Source: Prorocentrum cordatum (lineage: Eukaryota > Sar > Dinophyceae > Prorocentrales > Prorocentraceae). From it: a DNA stretch of 64,000 bases. The translations under genes and the position numbers were made by a program. Below the pieces are notes generated by a model. That model made no database searches. It was not told the origin of the DNA and saw nothing but the letters and a program-made list of their open reading frames with translations. This document shows positions 51,436 through 62,752 of this stretch, in pieces. The stretch's first letter is position 1; every line of letters starts with the position of its first letter. The DNA is taken from NCBI GenBank assembly GCA_963575745.1, contig CAUYUJ010018638.1, forward strand, positions 761,135 to 825,134, in the 5' to 3' direction.

Positions 51436-52150
51436 CAGCTCGACCTCGTTCTTGTAGTGTGTGAACTTATATGATTGTACCGAGGTATGGGGATTATTCT
51501 GGACATTGTCTATGTACGTGCTGGAACTGAAGAATGCCTCCGTGCGTGGTGATCCTTTATAATACTTGTCTCTCTGGGAGGATCGATATAGCCAGGAATG
51601 ATCCCTGACTTAAGGATGTTGCGCCAAGCACGACATGTCGTGCCATGGTGGAGGTATTTCACGTCTGTCCGTTGTAGGCTTCCCCAGCCCATGTTCCATG
51701 GTTTGGAAAGTGGATTGACGCAACTGTGGCCTCCAACACATCGAATGGCGATGACGCTGTTCCAATCGAAACAGCTGGGGTCGCCTCCGTCGGTGATCGG
51801 TTTGGCGAATATTTCAATCCGATTCTTCTGCGGGTCAATGTGTTTCTGGAACGCGCGAATGATGAAGATCGGGTACTAATCATTCCAATAAGTACATCCC
51901 TCTTGTTCACCATCCTTTTCGAAGTGCGCGATGGCCGCATCGGTGGATGGCCCGTTGTGGCTTTTACGCTCACTGAATTTCCATTGGACCATATCCTGAA
52001 AGGATTTCCAAGTACTTGGGATCTTCCACTCACGATCCGTTGTTTGCGGCCATATGTTGATGCGTCGATCGTGGAATTGGTTGATATGGAACTTCTTGTA
52101 GTGGATCTCGTGGCGTAGCATCGCCGTGATGTCTTTGCTCATGTATTTAG
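51310..52150 (-). pseudogene. Tpt1/KptA-like RNA 2'-phosphotransferase domain
   Basis: Assembled from one frame with an in-frame TAG at 51876-51878, and a second frame after about 51590. Motifs in order: MSKDITAMLRHEI (LRH, two catalytic residues in the family), IAIRCVGGHSCVNP (R...GHS), LHHGTTCRAWRNILKSGI (HGT...W..I...G), EAFFSSSTYID, and the C-terminal ATKAGCRFWLGAQGAIMTED. Family role: NAD-dependent removal of the 2'-phosphate left by tRNA splicing, and RNA or phosphate ADP-ribosylation in some members. It lies downstream of RNase H in the polyprotein. The stop and shift mean this copy is inactive. Confidence 0.72.
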
Positions 52151-53297
52151 GACCTCCGAGCCACTCATCAAGTAGTTCAGGACCATAACGTATCTCGTCG
52201 TAATGTGGGAGCGATATCCACTTCCTTTCTGGGAAGCAACCAGATTGTGCAATATCGGGAGCATGAGCAATCACACAATCGTCGTGTTGCAATTGCTCGA
52301 ACCATTCCTCATTCTGCAGGCACGCAAAGCCGTTGGTCGCGGACGTACCACGCAAAACAGGAGAAACGTACGGATGATCGTCCATGATGCCTGCTTGAAG
52401 CTTGTACTCGCGAATAGTGCATGCATTGTCGAACGTCCCGATCTGGCTGATGTCTTCGTACATGGAACGCTCGCAGCTGTCCTGCCATGACAATATATTT
52501 ATCGTGTGTGGAGAAGGGTCGTCGTCGGCAGGAGTTGCCTCCAGCTCCATCGCGCCTAAGTCAGTGCCGTCGTCGGGGATCGGGACTGTCTCGGCTTTCG
52601 GGAGCTGGTCTGTTGGCAATGGATCTTCTGGGGTGCGGTTTTGAAGCGGGCCAGGCGTTAATGGCTCTGGCACGGTTATCGGTTGCGGGCCAGGCTGTAG
52701 TGGCTCAGGCAATGGGCCTGGTGGTGCTGGCTTGTCCGCCTCAACCGCCGCGCGCCATGCGGCAGTCGGAACATCGGGCTGAAGTCCCAATGCCACCCGA
52801 TCCAATGCATTCTGTCTGAAGAATGTTTTGCGTGCTTCGATGGTCTGTTGATTCTCGGCAGCAGGGCCTATACGGTGAGCGTTCAACCTGTTGCCTTCTG
52901 CGATGAGTCGTGATTTGGTCGTGTCATCATCTCCGTCCAAATCGGTAATCTGCTGTAGAAACTGTTCAAACACAACCCAAGTAACAGCATGTGCATCTTC
53001 AACTGTTTTCATGATCTTGGGGTGGAGGAGCTCTTGCTTCTCGACTGAATCCCAAGATGCACATGCCCCAGGATCGTCGTTGATCAGCAGTAAGAGGTAA
53101 TTGAACAACTCGTCGTGTGCATGACCACATGGATCGTTTTGAGGAATAGGCCTGGTTCGGCTCGCGAGGATCAAGTGCTGGTGGTTGTGTCGGGATTCCA
53201 GGAATAGGTATGCCTGGATCACCTGTGGTAGCTGGCATGGATTCTGGCAGCGTACCATCGGCACATGATGCCATCCAAGCACAATGAGCCATCTCAC
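51876..53297 (-). pseudogene. Region upstream of and including the Tpt1-like N-lobe
   Basis: 473-codon frame. A Pro-rich spacer (about 52620-52750) is followed by INILSWQDSCERSMYED, then the Tpt1-like start GPKYMSKDITAMLRH. It ends at the TAG at 51876. The N-terminal 60 residues are probably out of frame with the preceding ORF. Confidence 0.55.
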
Positions 53298-55332
53298 CAG
53301 CTGTCTGTGTCACCAGCGCTGTGATGCTGAGATATCTCTTCCATTCGATGGTGATCCTCTCTCTGAAGTCAAGAGCCTCCATGGTCTCTTTGGCCTGTGT
53401 GTAGGCCTGCTCGTCCGTGACGGGGGTCATGATAGGAGGTCTGAATGGATACGGCTGAGACGGTAATGACTGGATCAAAACACAGAAATTACGATAGCAC
53501 ACTGCATCACAGAACTGTGTCGTAAACATCGCCAGGTTGTGGTTGTTCTGTTTTGCATGCCAAGCCTGAGGCGTAACTCTGTCATACACTTCTACCCAGT
53601 GATCTGATGGAAGAACTGTAATACCACGCGATTGCATCGTCTTGATCAGATCGTCCGTGTGGTAATCGAAGTTCGGGTGTACGCCCCATTGTGCTGCTTT
53701 GCCTGGCCCCATAACCGCAGGGCAACGGAAGTACTGCATCACGTCAATAAAGCGTGATACATCCACTTGTACGCGCACTGGCATAAGCGTCGGGACGCCG
53801 CCCTCACATTCCATCTTCTGGAGCTCGCGCACAGAAGTAGGTGCGCGATTCTCATGGCGACGCATGTCCACCGTATGCTGTCCGTGGTTGGCACATGCAA
53901 TGCCGTTTGCGCTCCATACCACCATGGCGCTGCGGCCACTGCAATAGTGCATTTGTTTCACGAATGCAGGAAAGTCGCTAGCACAATATTCCCAGGTGAC
54001 CTCGCTCAAGTCACGCCATGTTTTGATAGAGGCACTGTCGCTCATTATCATCAAGCCTCTGGCCTCGCGGATCATGTTGATCACGTTGTGCTGCTCGAGG
54101 GTGGATTCGAACTGGTTATTGGGAATAGCTCTGGTACGGCTCTCCTGTGTCTGCGTACGCTGTTCACGGAGCTGCGCCATATCACAGCGGGTGTCTCCAC
54201 CAGCCTCTGGCAATTGAATGCAGTCCTGGCCAATCGGCGCGTCGTTCTGTTTGAACCATTCTTTGTAATTGCCAAACGAGAATGCCCACAACATAATGTC
54301 GTCGCGGATAATGGTCGACAAATGCTCGAGGGTAGCGCCACCCATGCATTCCGCGCGATTGAGGCACGGCATAAATAAAGGTACAAGACCAACGTTTGAT
54401 ACTTTGGCGAGATGGTCTCGCTTTCGTGGACTGTTGAGCTCGTCGATGCCGTGGCTCGGGTACTTCTTGTGCTTGGCGGCCTTGGATCCTTTCTTGGGGT
54501 GCATAATCCACGTTGAATCGGTGTACAAATTTGTCCATTTGTATGCGTGCCCTGACGGACCGAAGGCATGATGCAAAAGAAGTCCCAGGTCTTCCTGTGC
54601 GAGTGAGTGCCATCCGTTGTCTGAGAGAAGAGTAGAAACCAACCGACCACCACAAAACGCGCTGTACTTTGCCTGTTCAAGTTCGAGTGGGTCAATATCA
54701 TTACCAGGAGTAAGACCAGGGTCAACCTCAGCGGGGGTCTCGCCAATGCATACGGAGCCCTCGTCGCATGGTTGCCAACGATAAGTACTCGTTATATTTT
54801 CGTCGTACTCTGGTAGTGCCTGCCAGCCGTCTGGGTGATCGGATGGTGTTGCCGCCGTCTTGGGGTATGACCCGATACCTCCAAATCCTCCGCGTGCAGT
54901 TAGCCATGAACTGAGCTTGCGGCGGAATTTGCTTGTCTGGTTAAGGTCGGAGAACGCCCTCATCTCGGTGACAAGATTATCTTCGACAACGTGTCCAATG
55001 TGTCCCGCAGTATCTGATGTCCTGGCTAAGCCAGGTGGGCGCATGGGTAACTTGATCGTAGCACAATCAAGTTTAGGAGCGCAACTTGGAGTTGTCACTC
55101 CATTTCTGTATACGTCGGAAGGTGCGCAAAGGCAATTTCCATAATAGTATTTTGTATCCTGAACGCTGTCCTCGGCATATTGTCCAAGTACTGCACTGCC
55201 AATGTTTGACCAATCGTTGCGAATCATCATCCACTCCGTCTTCAGTATCACTGTCGTGAGGTCCATTGGCGGACACTTGCGGTGTGCCCCTGGAATCACC
55301 GCGTTCACAATGATCATGTAAGCCACGAACAC
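52999..55332 (-). pseudogene. Unknown protein downstream of RNase H
   Basis: 777 codons joining the RNase H polyprotein by a frameshift near 55330 (RNSSVQ to VFVAYMIIVNAVIPGAHRKC). It includes ARGLMIMSDSASIKTW followed 40 residues later by AMVVWSANGIACANHG. That spacing is faintly like block I and block III of SGNH hydrolases, too weak to assign. About the last 60 residues are out of frame. Confidence 0.5.
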
Positions 55333-56590
55333 TTTCTTGTACAGAAGAGTTGCGAATGAAGAGGCTGGAGATCATGCACATGGCTCTCATGAAAGATAGC
55401 CACGGTGTAGCCGTAATCGTACTGTACTCGTAGTTGGCGTCGCCGCCGACTGTTCCACCAGTTTCGCTGATCCAACTCTTCGCGTCAGCGGACGCAGAGC
55501 GGGCAACTTCTCGAATAATGGATTCGTCGGGTACGCGGAGATCAAAATCTGCACTGCGATCAGCGCGCCGTTGATGTACGTATATATATCCATCATCAGG
55601 ATCACGAGGACGACCAGTTTCAGCGTGGTACGTGAACCCCACGCGGTCGTCGTCCTTGGCGTTCGGGTCGTACTCGGCGTCGCAGCCGATGGGCCAGCCG
55701 ACGAGGTGGAGCGGCTGCGCCTGATCCATCTCGGGGATGGGGGAATCGGGATTAGAACCAATCTCACTTATTTGCGCCTCGCACACGGCGAACAGAATGC
55801 TTGTAAGCTTTGTAGCTCGAGTCGTAAAATTGCTGCGGCACGAACGCGCAATGAGTGTCTTAGACTTCTCTGTATCATGTGGGGGTGAGGGAGAATGACG
55901 GGGTTGTCTACCGCGCGGGGAACGTGCTCTCAGACGAGGTGCGCGCGAACCGGTAGCTGCAGCGGGTACACCGATATGGTACACACATGCGCACATGCCC
56001 TCGTGATTGGCTTGACCAACGCATTGCATTCCACATTCTGATCCTACCTCGCCCCATCTTTCTTTCTCTGTAAGTAAGATTTTGCATACTTCCGGACATC
56101 CATCCAGTTTGGGAGGTTCAGCAACATGAGGTAAACCGTCGGACCTCCGGGGCCCTCGCAGTGGTTTCCATGGTTCCTTTGGAGGACATTGTACCGGAGC
56201 AACGGGAAAGATGGGCGAGTGCTCCAAGAGGTCCCTCCAGAGGTCCGCTTTCTTTGGCTCAACATGTTTGGCCATCATATCTGCAATCTGCTCTTTTGTA
56301 CCTACATACTTGAGCTCAATATGTTCGAGTTGGCATGTCTCGCATATCCAATCCAGGTTGATACGATGAGTACGATGAAGATGACGAAATGCTGGTGCAC
56401 GTCCCTTTTGGGCAATTTTGATCACGGCCTGGTTATCCTCGAGGACGATCAAACGTGCTTTGGGAGAGCTGATCTCCTGAGCAGGTTCTGGATCCACGTG
56501 CAGTACGGCACCCTCATGGGATATCGTGCGCCTCTTTGGAGGCGCAGGTAACTCCGTCTTCAGCGGTAGCTGCCTACGGCTAGGAGAAGA
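55073..56590 (-). pseudogene. RNase H C-terminal half and following region
   Basis: Real coding begins near 56585 (LKTELPAPPKRRTISHEGAV). It includes LIVLEDNQAVIKIAQKGRAP and ELKYVGTKEQIADMMAKH, typical of copia RNase H with DN and Q.AD..TK-like motifs. After pol it continues with a Cys-rich segment (ECGMQCVGQANHEGMCACVYH) and MDQAQPLHLVGWPIGC. It loses frame near 55330. Confidence 0.7.
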
Positions 56591-58330
56591 TCCCCTTGTG
56601 GGGGGGTGCCTTGCGAGGCGATGGCTTGCGCCTCTTCTTTTTGGCGGCCAATGTCGGACACGTCGCCGTGTCGGCGCGCCCTTGGCAGCCCAGGCAAGTA
56701 TTCTTCTCTTTGCATGTGTTGGCAACTCCCACCACGGCTTCCCAGAATGAGAGTAGTGGTCGTCCTTCCAGTTGTAGTGCTGAGTCAAGAGCAACGATCT
56801 CGGATTCTGTAGATGAGTGCGATACAACCGTTTGTTTCTTACACACAGCGTTGACCGGGAAGAACGTATTAGGTCCAACACGCGCGGCGAAGACGCCGGT
56901 AGTGGACTTGGAGGATGTAATGCAATCGGCGAACGAGGCGTCAGTGAAGAGCATGATGGATAACTTGACTGAAGAGTCGCCTATCCATCCATGTAAACAA
57001 TGTGTACGCGCCGTTTTGATGTAGCATATCAATCGATGTAGACGTTTATCACACGTGGCATTCCATCTGGCAATCTCTCTGGCTAGCTTACATACTGGAT
57101 GTAAAAGATCGAAACGACAGCAACGTGCTAGGTAGAGAATCTCCATCAATACACTCGCCGCGTCCTGGCCAAAGATACCCTCGTCGGAGTAGTCGGAATC
57201 GGTGAAGGAGGTGTCCTCGATGCCAGGGGTCTCGGCGTCAGGTAGGTCATCGTATGTGACTGGTGTGGATTCTGTCGTAGTGGAAGGTGCATCGGCCGAT
57301 CTTGCTGGGCTGGGTGATCGCGGCCGCGCGTTGAGCACGCTAGTGGGTCTGGCGACCGACCCGGAAAAGACAGGCGATTTAGATCGCGAGGTCCTCGGCG
57401 AGTCGGACCGTTTCCGACGTGACCCTGGTCCCTGGGCGCGCTTGGAAGCGCATTCCAGGTACCGCTCAATGCACTGATCAGTAAAACCAAGCATGTCATG
57501 TCGAATTCCACGAACTTGTTTAGCTGCATGGTAATATTTATCACTGTGCACGGGCAACATAGGTCGTATGCTAGATATTATTTTGTCGAAGATGTTCTGC
57601 GGTACATCGCATGCCTGTTGTCCACAGCCAAGATATTGAGAGCATGGAGTAGGTGGGTCCAAGTCAATACCGCTCTTGCGGGTATAATCCCAGCCAGCTT
57701 GTAGATTGTTAGCTGGTCCGGCTGTTTTGAAGTCAGCCACATATACTGAAAGTATCAGTCCCAGTTTGTTGTGTCTCCATACGCATTCCCATCCTGGAAT
57801 AGGCTCAAATCTAACACTTTCCAAACATGTGCGACACTTTCGCTCCCAGAAGACACCTGCGAGAGGATGTCCGTATAGTGCCAATCGTAATCGGCACACT
57901 GGATTCTTGCATTTTGACCAGGATGCAGGTTGGCGCCATTTGGGTATGGTAATCCAAGTATCCACTGGGTCGATTCGTCCGTCGCCGTATAATAATGCCT
58001 GCGTGCATGCTCCAGGTGCATCACTTTGTTCGCCCGCATATTGTGGCAATAATGCAGTAGCATCACAAAGTTTGGAAGCCTCAATATGCGAAGCGCTGGA
58101 TGCGGCGTCGGCGAATATGGCAGCCAAACCAGTGCCGTCTTTGCCTGTATTGCCCTGAACCACCACTCGGCCCTTGAACTTTCGTAGATCTGGTGGAAGT
58201 TCCTCATGTTTGACTGAAGATAGCTCCAAGATATTGAAGAAACGAACTTTCGTCCCAGTACGGATAGTTTGTGACTCAATATCGGCTTTTTCTGCAACAG
58301 TCTCCAACATCCACGTTTGTTTCTTTTCAA
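56580..58330 (-). pseudogene. Copia-type reverse transcriptase and RNase H N-terminal half
   Basis: RT: RKFKGRVVVQGN, GEQSDAPGACTQALL (motif A Asp), RLRLALYGHPLAGVFWE, and SVYVADFKTAG where YVDD is expected; the Ala codon GCT at 57735-57737 replaces the first Asp of the pair. RNase H: FTDASFADCITSSKSTTGVF and SSTESEIVALDSALQLEG. A long Ser/Arg-rich linker separates RT and RNase H. The frame breaks near 56580. Confidence 0.82.
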
Positions 58331-58434
58331 GTCGCTCGCATTCTCTTCGTAGGGCCTCCTGTGCACGTGGTTATGCGGCAACTTCTTTCTTACTCAAATT
58401 TCTGGTAACTAGGGCCGGGCGTGCCCACGAAGAA

Positions 58435-58975
58435 TCAGGAATCTTGTCTGTGTGCCGGTGTGTACGTCGTCTCACGTGGCATAGCGGGCACTGCTACCGA
58501 CTGGGTGAACTGGCGTGTAAGCGGGCTCATGGTCCCAAAGTCGTTCCCATCACTGTCGACAAGTACCAAAGCACGTGCGTCTCCAGCATGCTGCTGTGTG
58601 GGTTGGTGGTCGTAGAATACCGTAGTAATGTCACGTGGCCCACCAGGTAGTTTGGCATACAGAATCTCTTTGTTGGTCACGCCCTTGATGTCTTCGTCAC
58701 GGATGACCGCGCCGTTGTCGGTATCGTACGTAATCCTTCGTTCCACAACGTTCCAGGTGGGTCCGCCAGCTGTAGTGGTACGGAAATTGTTGGCCTGTTT
58801 GTCCTGTCGTGTCCACACTGGAAGTGCAGCTCGGTCACGAATCTCACGAGCTCGTTTGACATCTTCGGCGTACTCGATTTCTTTCTTTTGCTGTCCACGA
58901 GATAATGTGCTCCAATGCTCGGGAAGAATGATCAAGACGCGTAGTAGTCTGTACACGTGTCTCACGGCCACGCAC
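58435..58975 (-). pseudogene. Integrase-RT connector
   Basis: Frame following two shifts at the end of integrase. It reads PEHWSTLSRGQQKKEIEYAE and GVTNKEILYAKLPGGPRD, and ends at 58435. No domain. Confidence 0.5.
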
Positions 58976-60575
58976 CACCATTTTGCCGTCTGGCATCATT
59001 TTTGGAAGATCGAACCAGGCCGGTCCATGGCTCGCTCAACTCCCTGTGGTCGTTGGCGCTGACACCGCCCCAGACATCGCGAAAGACGCTTTCTCCGTCA
59101 AGGGTAGAAGTCGTCTCAAAGTCTCGTGTCGCGTCGAGCTGTTCAACAGGTACAGGTATGTTCATGACGTCGTCCGTCGGTATGAACAATTTCTTGCGTG
59201 GAGTACGTATATGTCTAATGACGCAATACCCGCGTTGTTCCCAGTAGTCGGGCTCCGGCGCTGGTGCAGCAACCTCAGAGGCCGATGCGTGGATATCAGC
59301 GATGTTGTCGTCCGTCGTCATCATAGATGGGTCATCCCATTCTTTAGGGTAGGGTAGTGGAGGATCGGGCATTGGTTCGTCGCCCAAGGGACGAGAGGTA
59401 GATGCTTTGACCTCGTCGTGCGCCTCAGGGTTGTGATGTCGCAGAGTACCCTCTTTCACTGGGTAGGTGAATTTGCCGTCAGGGATGATGATGTCTTTGA
59501 CTCTGTGCACGTGACACAGTTCCCCGTCGGGAATCTTGGCGCACGCAGCCGTGTCCAAGACAAGATAATCACCAGACCATCGTCCACCAGAGTGTAAATG
59601 GTAACCCATGAATAACCCTTCCCGAGCGTTTTCTTTGAATTTTGCAGTCTCGTCATTGATCTCGGGGTTGAAGCATTTCCAGAAGATCCGAGCACCGAAT
59701 GGAACGCAGTGCCCGGGAAAACTTTCGCCAAAACGTATTTCATGAGCTGTCTTGTCGACATGCCCCTCGCTGAAGGCAGCAACGCCCGTGGATGGATACA
59801 CAAAATTATGTCCACCGCAAAAGGCTTGCATGGCCGCTTTCCACCATTCATGTCCCAGACCAGACATATGCAACACTGCTCTCGTACCGAGAATGACAAT
59901 GTTGACGATGCGCTCGATCAATCCATTCGTCTGCGGACGACGCGGCGTACTAGTGTCATGTCTCCATCCCAGTTGGCGGCAGGCCTTCTGCAGCTCTCCA
60001 GAATTATATGTACAGATGTGCTTCACCTCATCGTTCGCGGCGATGAACTGCTGGAAGGATGCCTTTGTAGTAGCTGCGTCTTTGTGTAGTGCTGGGTAAG
60101 CCATGAAGATGCCGGTGTATCTATTCAGGACGACAAGTGCATACTTGTCGCCGTGCTTGTCGGCGGCATCGTCTCTGGCCAAGACGACATGGTCGGCAGT
60201 TAGAGCTTCCCCAAACTTCTTCGGGACAAAGGCCTCGTAGGCTGTGTCCTCGTCGGTGGGGTCTGCCGGTGGATGTGGTTTGCGCTGTCGTCGACACAGA
60301 GCATTCTGCGCCATCGTGCGAGAACAAATCTCACAGTCTGGGTGTTTTGGACTGTGGGTCATGCAATGCATAGGGTCAATCGGTTTCTTCTGTCTGTTTG
60401 GAAGAACGCGATCATTGTCGTGGTGCACTGGTGTGAGCGTCTCCGTCGGCATGTCGGCATCTGCTTGAGCTATATCTGCTGGCCCCCCGCATGTTGGAGG
60501 AGAACACTGCGTCAGAGACATAAGCGGGTCGGTGGGTGTGTCCACGTTAGGCTCGGTATTATTTGTGTCGGGAGG
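58962..60575 (-). pseudogene. Copia integrase, catalytic Asp lost
   Basis: Zinc-binding HHCC: HCMTHSPKHPDCEICSR. Core: LTADHVVLARDD (first Asp). Then HICTYNSGELQKACRQLGW where T-D-N is expected; the Tyr codon TAT at 60006-60008 replaces the second catalytic Asp. Then STPRRPQTNGLIERIV with the Glu. The C-terminal part has PFGARIFWK and ARGLFMGYHLHSGGRW-like spacing. A TAA at 60576-60578 separates it from protease in the same frame. Confidence 0.85.
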
Positions 60576-61886
60576 TTATTCGACCGTGGCGGTCCGTGCT
60601 CCTCCTCCCTCGCCGACATGTGGTCTCTTGGGGCAGGTGCCTATGCGGGGCCGCAGCTCATCTGCAGTTGTTGACTGCTCAATAGTTTTGCAGCACCAAC
60701 ATAGGTCGTTGCAGCGGGCGGATGAACGCTTGCGCCGACGACGTCGGAGTGCTGACGAAGTGCACAGACGTGGTGGCGGCGGTATCATTATCAGGTCGTC
60801 GAGTCGCAATTCTGGAACTCTGTTGTTGACTGGAATATTATACCATTGGCCCCCCGGATCCTGAAGCAAGTAGCCCAGCTCAGGATCCCAAAGCTGCCGA
60901 AAGCCATCAACTTCAATCAATTTCCCAACTGATAGTAATGATGGACAGTCTGGCAAGGCAAGGGCTGAACTATGTAAGCCAACCTCGGGTAGCCGTATGT
61001 CGTAGTGCTCGTTGACAGCACGATCGCCATTGGCAGTTTCCAGAATATGCTCTTCGCGAATAGATATGCGATCCGATTCGGTCTGCGTCAGTTCATGTTT
61101 ACCCTGGATATGATGCGCAGAACCACTGTCGAGAACCCAAGATCGTGTCAATGCGGCAGTCGAGCGTGGTGGGTCGACTTGCATCGTCGTTGTCTTCGTC
61201 TGGGCTTTCTCTGATGACTGCTTGGTACAGTCGCCGTAATCTGGGATCGCAGTTGGTGTGGCCACCGACTCCTTGTTGCGCCGGTAGTCGCATAGATCTT
61301 TGTATCACAGCTGTGCCTCTTTTTGACATTCTCGTAGAGCGTCTGCACTTTACTCCCACCATCGTTGTGGCAGCGGGTCTGGTACTTTGACAATGCCACC
61401 CTCGTTCGGCATCTCTTTCCACTTGTCCAATCTGGCCCTGCCAGATACGGTGTGTAGGTAGTAGTCCACATTACGTGTGTCGAAGCGTATCCGACGGCGT
61501 GGTTTGGTAGATGTTGTAGTGGCCTTAGTGTTGGCCATGAGGGTCTTGTCACGAATGACGCAACTGCGGTCGGAACGGCGTGAACGTCGACAGTTGGCGG
61601 GAGAACGTGCTCTAGCGTGGGGGGAACCACGGGGCGAACCACGGCTCGTGGAACGTCTGCCACGTCCTCTGTCACTACCATATGATCTATCACGGCCACG
61701 TGGGCTGCTACGTCCGCCGCCACGGCTGTCTCGTCCTCGGGAGGTAGATCTCGAAGATCTGTCGTAACGACTTCTCGACTGACTGCGAGGGTCTGGAGAC
61801 CTCCTGGAGGATGAACGAGATCGGTCGTAGTGGCGTCGATTGTCACGTCCATGGCGTGAGTCGTTTGCGGAGCGGACCCCCCGCAT
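60576..61886 (-). pseudogene. RS-rich linker and retropepsin-like protease
   Basis: One frame with internal stops at 61350 (TAA) and 61305 (TGA). The first part is rich in Arg-Ser dipeptides. Then RSWVLDSGSAHHIQGKH, with DSGS in place of the usual D-S/T-G active site, and the flap-like ILETANGDRAVNEHYDIR and PSLLSVGKLIE as in copia proteases. It ends at TAA 60576. Confidence 0.75.
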
Positions 61887-62752
61887 TGTGGAGAACGTTG
61901 GCTTCCTGATCCGCGGGATGGTGGTCGGCCACGACTATCCTGACTGGAGGTCCGTGGTCGGCTCGGGCTTCGCTCGGGAGTCTTCGCACCAGGTGTAAGA
62001 TGAGCGCATTTGCATGTGTCGCCCTTAGGGCACTTGTTCTGTGCGAAGTCTTTGCACTGTGCCACGCGTGGAAAGTTGCACTCGTCGCCTCTGGTGCATG
62101 TGCTGCGCTTGGCGAACGCAAAGCAAAATGGTTTCGATGCTGGCTTTGTGTGATTCGCAGGGGTTGGCACGCTGCGGCGGGAGTTGCCGCCAGCGGTCGA
62201 TGCTCTGGAAGATCTGGTGTTCTTCCAATCCCTGGAGTAGGTATGCAAAGCCTTGCATCGTTCACCATTGCGACAGTTGCCTTTCTTCCAGGCAGCGCAT
62301 ACATTGACTTGAGAACGAGTCTCGTATTCGTACCGTAACTTATTTTTATTATTTTCACATTGTTTGAACTCCAGTACGTCCAGGACGCGCTGTCGGAGCC
62401 AATCATAGGCACGATTCGGGTCGCTGATCTTCATGCGCTGGTACTCATACATGTCTTGTTTCATCCAGGCATGTCTGCGAATCTGCGTACGAAACAGAGA
62501 TTCCAAAATCTTTGGGCCGGGTGCTTCTCGGCACTCCAATAGTAAAGCGTCCCAGTCAGTAATGAAACGTTGCAAATCTTCATCTCCCATCCTCAGTTCT
62601 TTAAGGCGCTCGAAGTCGTGCAGGTCGTCACCAACCTCTGTCACTTTGTAGGACTGTAGGGTGTGCCAGTAGATCTGGCGTCCTTAGAGCATGCGTCCTG
62701 CCGCGTGCTCTCTGGTTTCGATGAGCCTGATTTGGTAGCGCATGTCTGAGGA
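61880..62752 (-). pseudogene. Gag C-terminal part with three CCCH fingers
   Basis: After an in-frame TAA at 62684-62686 it reads GRQIYWHTLQSYKVTE, a gag-like helix region, then fingers CAAWKKGNCRNGERCKALH, CFAFAKRSTCTRGDECNFPR (last His replaced by Arg) and CKDFAQNKCPKGDTCKCAH. CCCH fingers take the role of the CCHC knuckle. The same frame continues to 61148, but coding switches frame near 61880. Confidence 0.75.

Noticed and set aside
52999-55332. SGNH-hydrolase-like reading of MSDSASIK ... VVWSANG
   Set aside because: Only two short, altered blocks match; no catalytic His block was identified.
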